Made by a program: the position numbers and the translations under genes. This document shows positions 1 to 5,673 of a DNA stretch of 12,489 nucleotides, piece after piece. Positions within the stretch are counted from its first letter, which is position 1; the number at the start of each line of letters is the position of its first letter. The notes beneath the pieces are model-generated. The model was not told where the DNA came from and ran no database searches. It was given only the letters and a program-made list of their open reading frames with translations. Source of the stretch: an uncultured Eubacteriales bacterium (GTDB lineage: Bacteria; Bacillota; Clostridia; Oscillospirales; Acutalibacteraceae); the NCBI GenBank assembly GCA_934525065.1, contig CAKSYX010000041.1:1-12489 (forward strand), written 5' to 3'.

Positions 1-66
1 TTTTATCATAAAACTGTAAACGATGTTATTGCACTGGTTGTAAACTATCTTATTACACTATACATC
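1..66. mobile_element. Probable terminal segment of an insertion sequence
   Basis: The segment holds two tandem, imperfect repeats beginning TGTAAAC (about 15-37 and 39-62). Positions 28-66 recur without mismatch at 9113-9151. The reverse complement of the right window edge (12415 on) has the same layout, TGTAAACC..TGCACT followed by TGTAAACTAT. Multiple short repeats at each end and a terminal TG...CA are typical of IS21-like elements. No transposase lies inside the window, so the family is inferred only. Outside the presumed end, the flank TCATGACCCGCCC is the right half of a REP-type palindrome. It could instead be a MITE or another small repeat. Confidence 0.5.
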
Positions 67-70
67 ATGA

Positions 71-217
71 CCCGCCCGTGAAACTCAATTGTTTGCACCG
101 TATAAAAACAAACCGCGACTTTGTAGGGGGGTCGCTTGAGGCCCCCGTGAACGTTTTTGTTTGCAGCGCAAAAATATAAACGTTTCCCGGGCGGTTACGA
201 GCCCCGCCCGTACGAAG
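71..217. repeat. REP-like palindromes, two tandem units plus a half unit
   Basis: This is a half palindrome (71-80, next to the IS-like end) followed by two units of the pattern TTTGCA..GC..TAAA..AAAC..REP. The first palindrome is GGGGGTCGCTTGAGGCCCCC (127-146, 5 bp GC arms). The second has arms CGGGCGG at 188-194 and CCGCCCG at 204-210 around TTACGAGCC. The same unit structure forms the larger array at 2299-2572. Such GC-rich palindromes resemble REP sequences mobilised by RAYT-type transposases in other bacteria. No such gene is visible here. Confidence 0.75.
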
Positions 218-322
218 TTAGATTTTAGATGTTGGATGTTTGATGTTAGATTGCCGCTGCACGGCAAATATCTGAGCTTTGCGGCTCAAATAAATAGATA
301 TTTTTGCACATCCGAAATCTAA
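218..322 (+). repeat. Degenerate copy of the heptad hairpin element
   Basis: The 5' arm TTAGATTTTAGATG (218-231) pairs with CATCCGAAATCTAA (309-322), leaving one mismatch if a G-U pair is allowed. Nested inside are TTGCCG/CGGCAA (251-256/262-267) and AAATATCT/AGATATTT (266-273/296-303), the latter enclosing TGAGC/GCTCA (273-277/284-288). The position, directly after the REP flank CGTACGAAG, matches the other copies at 5237, 5517 and 8998. The interior differs from those copies, so this may be a diverged relative. Confidence 0.5.
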
Positions 323-343
323 GGTCTGTTTAATTTTTGCAGA

Positions 344-349
344 TATAAT
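344..349 (+). promoter_or_regulatory. Possible -10 box for the LCP gene
   Basis: A perfect TATAAT lies 52 bp before the GTG start at 402. There is no convincing TTGACA-like box 16-18 bp upstream, so the promoter call is weak. Confidence 0.3.
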
Positions 350-401
350 CAAGCCGTGGAAAGCTTCCGTAACAAAAATCAAGGATTCAAAAGGTGATTT
401 T

Positions 402-1568
402 GTGAAAAAAGAAAAGAAAGCTGTGAATGGAAAAAAGAAAAGCAACCCGATTGCCGCCTTTTTCTGGACAAATAAACGCCAAAGAGCAAAAAACTTCTAT
501 TTTCTTTTAACGGTCTGCGTTATGATTGTTGCCGCCGGTGTCGGCTATGTCAGCAATATGCTTGACGCAATAGACTATGATGACAAAAAGAACTCCCAGA
601 CCGTGACCGTTCCTCAAAACGACATTGTTGAGGACGAAGAGGTCAAAATCATGAAGGCCATCAACTCCGCCGGCTCACTCAATGAATATCTTTATGAGTG
701 GGCTAACAACGGCGGCGAGCTGCGCTCAAGCAAAAACGTAATCAACGTTCTGCTTGTCGGCCTTGATTCCGACACCGCGCTTGAAAACGGCGGCAGGTCG
801 GACTCGCTGATTCTTGTTTCGCTCAACAAAAAGACCAGGAAAATCAACATGACGTCGTTCTTCCGCGACACCTGGACTTATATGGACATAAACGGAAACG
901 GAAGATACGGAAAAATGAACTCGTCTTATTATTTCGGCTCCGATGAGGCGTTGCTTGATACGCTTGAAAAGGACTTCAAAATTGACATTGACTATTATGT
1001 TGCCGTTGACTTTTCCTCCTTTACCGACATCATCAACGCTTTGGGCGGTCTGACGATTGAAGTTCAGCAGTATGAAGCAGAATACATCAACCGAACCACC
1101 GTTCACACTATTGATTACGGCCCGGCGGTCAAGCTTGACGGCTATGAAGCACTTGTTTTTGCGCGTATCCGCCACTCGGATTCCGACTCGGACGTCAGCA
1201 GAACAAGGCGTCAGCGTCAGGTCATTTCTGCGCTGATCAATTCCGCAAAGGGTGCAAGTCTCTCTCAGCTCAGCTCGGCACTTGACTCGCTTTTCAAATA
1301 TGTTAAGACCGACCTGACAAAAATGCAGATTCTCTCCTACGCCGCTCAGGCTCTCGGAAGCGGCTGGATAAATTACGAAATCGTTCAGACCCCGATAAGC
1401 GACAGCGACGTTTTCCGCACCGGCTGGGTGGGTGGCGAATCGGTCGTTCTGATGGATTTTCCGCTCGCCGCTCAGCGTGTTCAGGAGGCAATCTACGGCG
1501 AGGGTGAAAGCAACATCGTCCTTGACGAAAACCGTGTGATTCCCTTCTCTCTCGTTTCCGGATTTTGA
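402..1568 (+). CDS. LCP (LytR-CpsA-Psr) family cell-wall polymer ligase
   Basis: LCP enzymes transfer glycopolymers such as teichoic acids or capsule from a lipid pyrophosphate carrier to peptidoglycan, at the outer face of the membrane. The 388-residue protein has a basic cytoplasmic tail (1-30), one membrane segment (about 31-52), a linker, and the catalytic LCP domain at about 112-283. Visible motifs are INVLLVGLDSD, GRSDSLILVSLN (R132, D134), the family S-x-x-R-D-T box as SFFRDT (152-157), and DVSRTRRQRQ (264-273) with the conserved arginines. The GTG start at 402 follows AAGGTG and puts the basic tail before the membrane helix. Length is normal for the family. A terminator follows, so it is probably a single-gene unit. 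The polymer it attaches cannot be told from the sequence, and no glycan cluster is adjacent. Confidence 0.92.
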   Translation: MKKEKKAVNGKKKSNPIAAFFWTNKRQRAKNFYFLLTVCVMIVAAGVGYVSNMLDAIDYDDKKNSQTVTVPQNDIVEDEEVKIMKAINSAGSLNEYLYEWANNGGELRSSKNVINVLLVGLDSDTALENGGRSDSLILVSLNKKTRKINMTSFFRDTWTYMDINGNGRYGKMNSSYYFGSDEALLDTLEKDFKIDIDYYVAVDFSSFTDIINALGGLTIEVQQYEAEYINRTTVHTIDYGPAVKLDGYEALVFARIRHSDSDSDVSRTRRQRQVISALINSAKGASLSQLSSALDSLFKYVKTDLTKMQILSYAAQALGSGWINYEIVQTPISDSDVFRTGWVGGESVVLMDFPLAAQRVQEAIYGEGESNIVLDENRVIPFSLVSGF

Positions 1569-1577
1569 GTTATATTG

Positions 1578-1609
1578 AACCCAACGCTGCTTTGGTGTTG
1601 GGTTTTGTT
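1578..1609 (+). terminator. Intrinsic terminator after the LCP gene
   Basis: AACCCAAC (1578-1585) pairs with GTTGGGTT (1597-1604); the stem can extend by G-U and C-G pairs, and a T-rich TTTTGTT run follows. It begins 9 bp after the LCP stop and sits before the HAD ribosome binding site. Confidence 0.7.
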
Positions 1610-1629
1610 CAGTTTTGAGGTGAGTGTGT

Positions 1630-2298
1630 ATGAAATATGATTATGTGATCTTTGATTTTGACGGAACCGTTGCGGACACGGGTGAGGGCATTCTCAAGAG
1701 CCTTCAGTATTCGTTTGAGCAGATGGGACGAAAGGTGCCGGACCTTTCCGACCTCAAAAAATTCATCGGTCCGCCGATTCATTACAGCTATGTGAACTTT
1801 TACGGCGTGGCTGAGGAAGATGTTGAGGAGTACATCAAAAAGTACCGTGAGCGTTACCGCAAAATCGGCATTTTTGAGTGCTTTGTTTATCCCGGTATGC
1901 GCAAAACGCTGCAAAAGCTGCGCGAGGCAGGAGTAAAAACAGGTATTGCTTCGTCAAAGCCTGTCAAGCTTGTTTATGACGTTATGGAATATCTCAGACT
2001 GACGGAATTTTTTGACGCTGTTGTCGGAACGCAGTTTGACGACAGCAATCACCCCGGAAAAACCGACCTTGTTCTTGAAAGCATGAGAAAGCTCGGCGCA
2101 AAAAAGGAGCGCACTCTCATGGTCGGCGACAGGTATTTTGATATCGACGGCGCAAAGGGCGCAGGCATTGACAGCATCGGCGTGGTTTACGGCTACGGCT
2201 CGCGTGAGGAATTTATGGAGCACGGCGCAACATACATTATTGACGCGCCGGAGGAGATTTTGGATATTGTTCGGGAAAATCCGACGGCCGGCTGCTGA
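1630..2298 (+). CDS. HAD-superfamily hydrolase, phosphoglycolate phosphatase-like
   Basis: The 222-residue protein has all four HAD motifs in order: DFDGTVADTG with nucleophile D9 and acid/base D11; the motif II serine in IASSK (108-109); the motif III lysine in HPGK (144); and motif IV VGDRYFDIDGAKGAG (D167, D171). The helical cap between motifs I and II is the type found in Gph/PpaX-like phosphatases. These hydrolyse small phosphate esters or pyrophosphate in the cytoplasm, but the substrate cannot be predicted. I chose ATG 1630 because GAGGTGA lies 6 bp upstream; an in-frame GTG at 1624 would leave no spacing. The repeat array begins right after the TGA stop. No neighbour suggests a pathway. 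Confidence 0.88.
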   Translation: MKYDYVIFDFDGTVADTGEGILKSLQYSFEQMGRKVPDLSDLKKFIGPPIHYSYVNFYGVAEEDVEEYIKKYRERYRKIGIFECFVYPGMRKTLQKLREAGVKTGIASSKPVKLVYDVMEYLRLTEFFDAVVGTQFDDSNHPGKTDLVLESMRKLGAKKERTLMVGDRYFDIDGAKGAGIDSIGVVYGYGSREEFMEHGATYIIDAPEEILDIVRENPTAGC

Positions 2299-2607
2299 TT
2301 GCACTGCGTAAAAATAAACCTCGGCATCGTACGGGCGGGGCTCGTAACCGCCCGAAACCCAACTGTTTGCACGGCGTATAAATAAACCTCGGCATTGTAC
2401 GGGCGGGACCTGTGCCCGCCCATGAACGTTGCGGTTTGCACCGCATAAAAATAAATCGCGGCATCGTAGGGGGGTCGCTTGAGGCCCCCGGGAACGTTTT
2501 TGTTTGCAAGCTCGTAAATAATGAGGTTTTCACGGGCGGCTCGTGAGCCGCCCCTACAGTTTAATGCATAGTGAGAATATTCTGTATGGGCGATTCACGA
2601 ATCGCCC
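2299..2607. repeat. Tandem REP array with a 68-69 bp period
   Basis: TTGCAC/TTGCAA marks at 2299, 2367, 2436 and 2504 give spacings of 68, 69 and 68 bp. Each unit reads TTGCA..GCGTAAA-AATAAAcc..CGGCAT.GTA followed by a palindrome. The palindromes have different centres: 2332-2354 (CGGGCGG with CCGCCCG), 2401-2421 (GGGCGGG/CCCGCCC), 2471-2489 (the GGGGG/CCCCC type) and 2534-2553 (GGGCGGCTC/GAGCCGCCC). A further palindrome at 2588-2607 (GGGCGATTC/GAATCGCCC) follows outside the strict period. No coding potential is apparent. The array starts at the base after the HAD stop codon and could also help end that transcript. Confidence 0.85.
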
Positions 2608-2656
2608 GTGGGAGCATTGTTGTTTATGTCACCCATCCGTAAAACTTCAACGTTTA

Positions 2657-2760
2657 TTTTAGATAATAGATAATAGATATTTTGATCTAGCGTCTAGTTT
2701 CACGGGCGGTTACGAGCCCCGCCCGTACGAATCCGGATATTAGATTTTGGATTCTTGATG
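2657..2760 (+). repeat. Heptad-repeat fragments flanking a REP palindrome
   Basis: A/T-rich heptad-like arrays (TAGATAA, TAGATAT) at 2657-2680 are followed by ATCTAGCGTCTAG (2684-2696), a REP palindrome with arms GGGCGG (2704-2709) and CCGCCC (2719-2724), and then a TTAGATTTTGGAT-type 5' arm. This is the same arm-REP-arm junction as at 5330-5545, but no complete interior is present. It is probably a decayed or recombined composite element. Confidence 0.6.
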
Positions 2761-2763
2761 TAT

Positions 2764-2920
2764 TTCTATATAGCAAATTATTATATAGAAAAAAGCTCTG
2801 ATTGAATTTTTAAAGTTTTTAACGCTCTTTACATAAAATGTTGAAAACTCAACCGAAATCAGAGAAAAAATGACCGAAAAACTGCATTGAATAAAAATTT
2901 TTTCAATGATACTTCGGTCA
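2764..2920 (+). promoter_or_regulatory. Structured leader region before mnmG
   Basis: Three inverted repeats lie in an A/T-rich stretch. They are TTCTATATA/TATATAGAA (2764-2772/2782-2790), CTCTGATT/AATCAGAG (2796-2803/2857-2864) and TGACCGAA/TTCGGTCA (2871-2878/2913-2920). The last encloses CATTGAA/TTCAATG (2885-2891/2902-2908), giving a two-part hairpin of about 50 nt that ends 61 bp before the mnmG start. I see no clear promoter or known riboswitch. It could be a leader structure, a terminator for upstream transcription, or another small repeat. Confidence 0.4.
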
Positions 2921-2981
2921 TTCGGAATAAAATTATCAAACGCAGACGAAAAGTGATTTTGCGCCTGCAGCGGAGGTCAAA

Positions 2982-4856
2982 ATGCAGTTTTTTGCAAAAA
3001 ACTATGACGTCATTGTAATCGGCGCAGGCCACGCCGGAATTGAAGCTTCTCTTGCCGCGGCTCGGCTCGGTGCTTCGGTCGGCGTGTTCACAATCAATAT
3101 GGACTGGGTCGGCAATATGCCCTGTAACCCTTCGATCGGCGGAACGAGCAAGGGTCACCTTGTCCGCGAGATTGATGCCCTCGGCGGCGAGATGGGTAAG
3201 GCCGCCGATGCCAATACTCTTCAGAGCCGCATACTTAACCTCGGCAAAGGCCCGGCTGTTCATTCACTGCGCGCGCAGATCGACCGCCGCAGATACAGCG
3301 AATACATGAAGCACACGCTTGAAACACAGGACGGACTTGAACTGGTACAGGCCGAAATTACAGACATAAAGCAGACCGAAGCCGGCGGGTGGGAGCTGAC
3401 AACGCGGCTTGAAGCCGTTTACAGGGCGAAGGCTGTTATTCTTGCAACGGGTACCTTCCTCGGCGGCCGAATCTATGTCGGTGATGTCTCATATGACGGC
3501 GGCCCTGACGGAATGTTCCCGGCAACCGAGCTTTCAAAGGCACTCAAAAAGCTCGGTCTGAGTCTGCGCCGTTTCAAAACCGGTACACCTTCAAGGGTAA
3601 ACCGAAGAAGCATTGACTTTTCGCACCTTGAAAAGCAGGAGGGTGACGAAAAGACGGTTCCGTTTTCTTTTGACACCGAGTTTGAAATAAAAAACAAACT
3701 GCCGTGCCATATGACATACACAAACAGCGAAACAAAGCGCATTATTCTTGAAAACCTGCACCGTTCACCCCTTTACAGCGGAAAAATTGACGGTGTCGGC
3801 CCGAGGTACTGCCCGAGCATTGAGGACAAAATAGTCCGATTTTCTGAAAAGGAGCGGCATCAGCTCTTTATTGAACCGTGCGGCGAATACACGGAAGAGA
3901 TGTATCTTCAGGGAATGTCGTCATCACTGCCGGAGGACGTTCAGCTTGCTTTTTTGCGTACTATTCCCGGCCTTGAGCACGTTCAGGTGATGCGCACGGC
4001 GTATGCAATCGAATATGACTGCCTTGATCCGCTTTCGCTTTATGCGACCCTTGAATTCAAACGCTTTCCCGGCCTTTTCGGGGCAGGGCAGTTCAACGGC
4101 TCAAGCGGATATGAAGAAGCCGCTGCGCAGGGACTTGTTGCCGGAATCAATGCGGCGAAGTATGTTCAAGGCAAAAAACAGCTGGTTCTCGACCGCGCAA
4201 GCTCATACATCGGCACGCTTATTGACGACCTTGTGACCAAGGGCTGCAGCGATCCTTACAGAATGATGACCTCACGTTCGGAATACCGCCTGATTCTTCG
4301 CCAGGACAACGCTGATCTGCGCTTGACAGAGATCGGTTATGAAGTCGGCCTTGCCGGTGAAGAAAAGCATGAAAGGCTGCTCAAAAAGAAGGAGCTGATT
4401 AAAAAGGAGCTGAAACGTATTGAAAGCACCGGTCTTGCGCCGAGTGAAGAGCTGAACGCTGTTCTTGTTTCACGTGGAACATCGCCGATGACAACAGGCA
4501 GCAGGCTGATTGACCTGATTCGCAGGCCGCAGCTTGGCTATGAAACACTCAAGCCCTTTGACAAAACACGCCCGGACTACCCGGACTGCGTTTTTGAGCA
4601 GGTTGAAATTGAAGTGAAGTATGAAGGCTACATCAAGCGTCAGCTTGCGCAGGCTCAGGAAATGCGGCGCCTTGAAAGCAGAGAACTGCCGGAAACGCTG
4701 GTTTATAAAGACATTGCAGGCTTGCGGCTCGAAGCGCAGGAAAAGCTTGACCGCGTGAAGCCGAAAAATCTCGGCCAGGCGTCGAGAATATCCGGAGTCA
4801 GCCCGGCAGATATATCTGTGCTGATGATATACCTGAAGTTAGATGCTAGATATTAG
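2982..4856 (+). CDS. mnmG: tRNA uridine-5-carboxymethylaminomethyl modification enzyme MnmG (GidA)
   Basis: MnmG works with MnmE, using FAD, NADH, methylene-THF and glycine or ammonium, to modify U34 in the wobble position of several tRNAs. The 624 residues carry the FAD dinucleotide motif IGAGHAGIEA (13-22), NMPCNPSIGGTSKGHLVREI (45-64), KGPAVHSLRAQIDR, ATGTFLGG (155-162), the KTGTP box (199-203), GPRYCPSIEDK with the conserved cysteine (277), GAGQFNGSSGYEEAAAQG (367-384) and SRSEYRLILRQDNADLR. GGAGG at 2972-2976 is 5 bp before the ATG. The C-terminus is odd: ISVLMIYLK is followed by LDARY and a stop that are encoded by the heptad repeat beginning at 4839, so the original tail has been replaced or trimmed. 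mnmE, its usual upstream neighbour, is absent from this window. A parS-like site lies inside the gene. Confidence 0.97.
   Translation: MQFFAKNYDVIVIGAGHAGIEASLAAARLGASVGVFTINMDWVGNMPCNPSIGGTSKGHLVREIDALGGEMGKAADANTLQSRILNLGKGPAVHSLRAQIDRRRYSEYMKHTLETQDGLELVQAEITDIKQTEAGGWELTTRLEAVYRAKAVILATGTFLGGRIYVGDVSYDGGPDGMFPATELSKALKKLGLSLRRFKTGTPSRVNRRSIDFSHLEKQEGDEKTVPFSFDTEFEIKNKLPCHMTYTNSETKRIILENLHRSPLYSGKIDGVGPRYCPSIEDKIVRFSEKERHQLFIEPCGEYTEEMYLQGMSSSLPEDVQLAFLRTIPGLEHVQVMRTAYAIEYDCLDPLSLYATLEFKRFPGLFGAGQFNGSSGYEEAAAQGLVAGINAAKYVQGKKQLVLDRASSYIGTLIDDLVTKGCSDPYRMMTSRSEYRLILRQDNADLRLTEIGYEVGLAGEEKHERLLKKKELIKKELKRIESTGLAPSEELNAVLVSRGTSPMTTGSRLIDLIRRPQLGYETLKPFDKTRPDYPDCVFEQVEIEVKYEGYIKRQLAQAQEMRRLESRELPETLVYKDIAGLRLEAQEKLDRVKPKNLGQASRISGVSPADISVLMIYLKLDARY
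4466..4481. promoter_or_regulatory. parS: parS-like centromere site inside mnmG
   Basis: TGTTTCACGTGGAACA is the exact reverse complement of the classical B. subtilis spo0J parS sequence TGTTCCACGTGAAACA, and it has the CACGTG core bound by ParB. It spans roughly codons 495-500 (VSRGT) of mnmG. ParB loads at such sites, which cluster around the origin, and spreads for chromosome segregation. The ParB gene itself is not in this window. Confidence 0.8.
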
Positions 4857-4911
4857 ATTTTAGATGTTAGATGTGTTTGTTTTTATGTTGTGCAAGGCGT
4901 CAGGCTGTTTT
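4839..4911 (+). repeat. 5' half of the heptad hairpin element, overlapping the mnmG 3' end
   Basis: A 34-nt 5' arm of TTAGATN/CTAGATN heptads (4839-4872) is followed by the start of the element interior, GTGTTTGTTTTTATGTTGTG and then CAAGGCGTCAGGCTG. The match to the other copies stops near 4911 and no 3' arm follows, so the element is truncated or interrupted. The arm encodes the last five residues and the stop of MnmG. Confidence 0.75.
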
Positions 4912-5220
4912 AATTAAGCCCAAGAATTGAGGAGGCCTTTCTCCTTGCAGAAAAAATCCGCGTCTGAAAGAGGGCAGAAGCTTTTCTTTTTCGCTTTGCT
5001 GATTGCAAGGCACAACAGAGTGTGCGCTTTTGAAAGCGGATTTTGTGTTCGGTGAGGGGGAAGAGCAGAACTGTTGTTGTAGGCGCGATGGAGACGATAA
5101 TCAAGTTTCGTAGAAACTTCGATTTCGGCGACCTCTCGCGCCGTACTAAGAAGCGAACTTTTGGTTACTTTTGTTGCAATCGACAAAAGTAACCCCCGCG
5201 CGGGGAGCGCAAGCAAAGCT
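4912..5220. other. Non-coding spacer with three hairpins, unlike its flanks
   Basis: This block separates a truncated 5' half element from a full copy, and I see no gene with a ribosome binding site in it. It holds AATC-AAGTTTC/GAAACTT-c-GATT (5099-5109/5113-5124), a perfect 12-bp hairpin GGTTACTTTTGT/ACAAAAGTAACC (5163-5174/5183-5194), and the 12-bp palindrome CCCCGCGCGGGG (5194-5205). It may be an inserted repeat or a structured element. A 100-codon open frame on the minus strand lacks gene features. Confidence 0.5.
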
Positions 5221-5236
5221 GGATGAAAGCTGGATG

Positions 5237-5380
5237 TTAGATATTAGATTTTAGATGTTAGATGTGATTATTTTTATGTTCTGCAAGACGCTAAGCTGCT
5301 TGTTGCCCTTTAAATTGATTATATCCGGTATCTAGCGTCTAGAATCTAGCATCTAGATATGGGGGCCTCAGGCGACCCCC
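5237..5380 (+). repeat. Composite heptad hairpin + REP element, complete copy
   Basis: The 27-nt 5' arm (5237-5263, heptads TTAGATA-TTAGATT-TTAGATG-TTAGAT) pairs with the 27-nt 3' arm (5330-5356, ATCTAGC-GTCTAGA-ATCTAGC-ATCTAG). I count 26 of 27 positions paired, five of them U-G. The wobbles work only in a + strand transcript. The interior (5264-5329) contains TTTTTATG, TGCAAGACG and TTGCCCTTTAA, which recur in other copies. A GGGGG/CCCCC palindrome (5361-5380) and GTACGAAG close the unit. Its function is unknown. Confidence 0.8.
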
Positions 5381-5508
5381 GTACGAAGCTGAATTATATT
5401 TTTATGTTTTGCAAGACGCTAAGCTGCTTGTTGTCCTTTAAGTTGACTATATCTAGTGTCTAGCGTCTAGAATCTAGCATCTAGAAACGGGGGCCTCAGG
5501 CGACCCCC
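5381..5508 (+). repeat. Composite element copy lacking its 5' arm
   Basis: The interior at about 5391-5450 (TTTTTATGTTTTGCAAGACG and on) is nearly identical to the copy at 5264-5329. It leads into a 34-nt 3' heptad arm (5451-5484) and a GGGGG/CCCCC palindrome (5489-5508). The expected TTAGATN 5' arm is reduced to a few bases after GTACGAAG, so the long hairpin cannot form in this copy. Confidence 0.75.
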
Positions 5509-5516
5509 GTACGAAG

Positions 5517-5643
5517 TTAGATTTTAGGCGTTGGATTTTGGATGTTAGATGTGTATATTTTTATGTGGTGCAGGACGTTGGAATGGTCGCTGTCCTTTGG
5601 GCTGACTATATCTAGTGTCTAGCGTCTAGAATCTAGCATCTAG
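5517..5643 (+). repeat. Composite heptad hairpin element copy ending at the parS site
   Basis: The 34-nt 5' arm (5517-5550) can pair with the 34-nt 3' arm (5610-5643) at 30 of 34 positions, many of them G-U. The interior keeps TTTTTATG, TGCAGGACG and GTCCTTT. Instead of a REP palindrome, the arm runs directly into a parS-like sequence. It ends 30 bp upstream of the rsmG ATG, so an rsmG transcript starting upstream would carry this hairpin as leader. Confidence 0.75.
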
Positions 5644-5657
5644 TTTCACGTGAAACA
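5642..5657. promoter_or_regulatory. parS: parS-like site between the repeat and rsmG
   Basis: AGTTTCACGTGAAACA matches the parS consensus TGTTTCACGTGAAACA at 15 of 16 positions; only the first base differs. The CACGTG core is ParB-type, not the CCCGGG core of Noc sites. It lies 16 bp before the rsmG start and 1.2 kb from the parS inside mnmG. ParB bound here could also affect rsmG-noc transcription. Confidence 0.75.
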
Positions 5658-5673
5658 TCTGAAAGGAGAAACC

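Noticed and set aside
182..195. Possible Noc-binding site: TTTCCCGGG resembles half of ATTTCCCGGGAAAT
   Set aside because: Only about 10 of 14 positions match, and the CCCGGG comes from the REP palindrome arm.
726..1175. 149-codon minus-strand frame inside the LCP gene
   Set aside because: It lies opposite the conserved LCP domain and lacks motifs and a ribosome binding site.
2193..2533. Overlapping minus-strand open frames with repeated peptide motifs (TMPRFIF..C)
   Set aside because: The repeated peptides only reflect translation of the 68-69 bp tandem REP unit; there is no ribosome binding site or plausible protein.
2299..2572. CRISPR-like array
   Set aside because: The repeated part is most of the unit and contains varied palindromes; there are no unique spacers of constant length and no cas genes.
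4914..5216. 100-codon open frame on the minus strand in the mnmG-rsmG gap
   Set aside because: It has no ribosome binding site, overlaps perfect hairpins and palindromes, and shows no recognisable domain; better seen as part of a repeat block.
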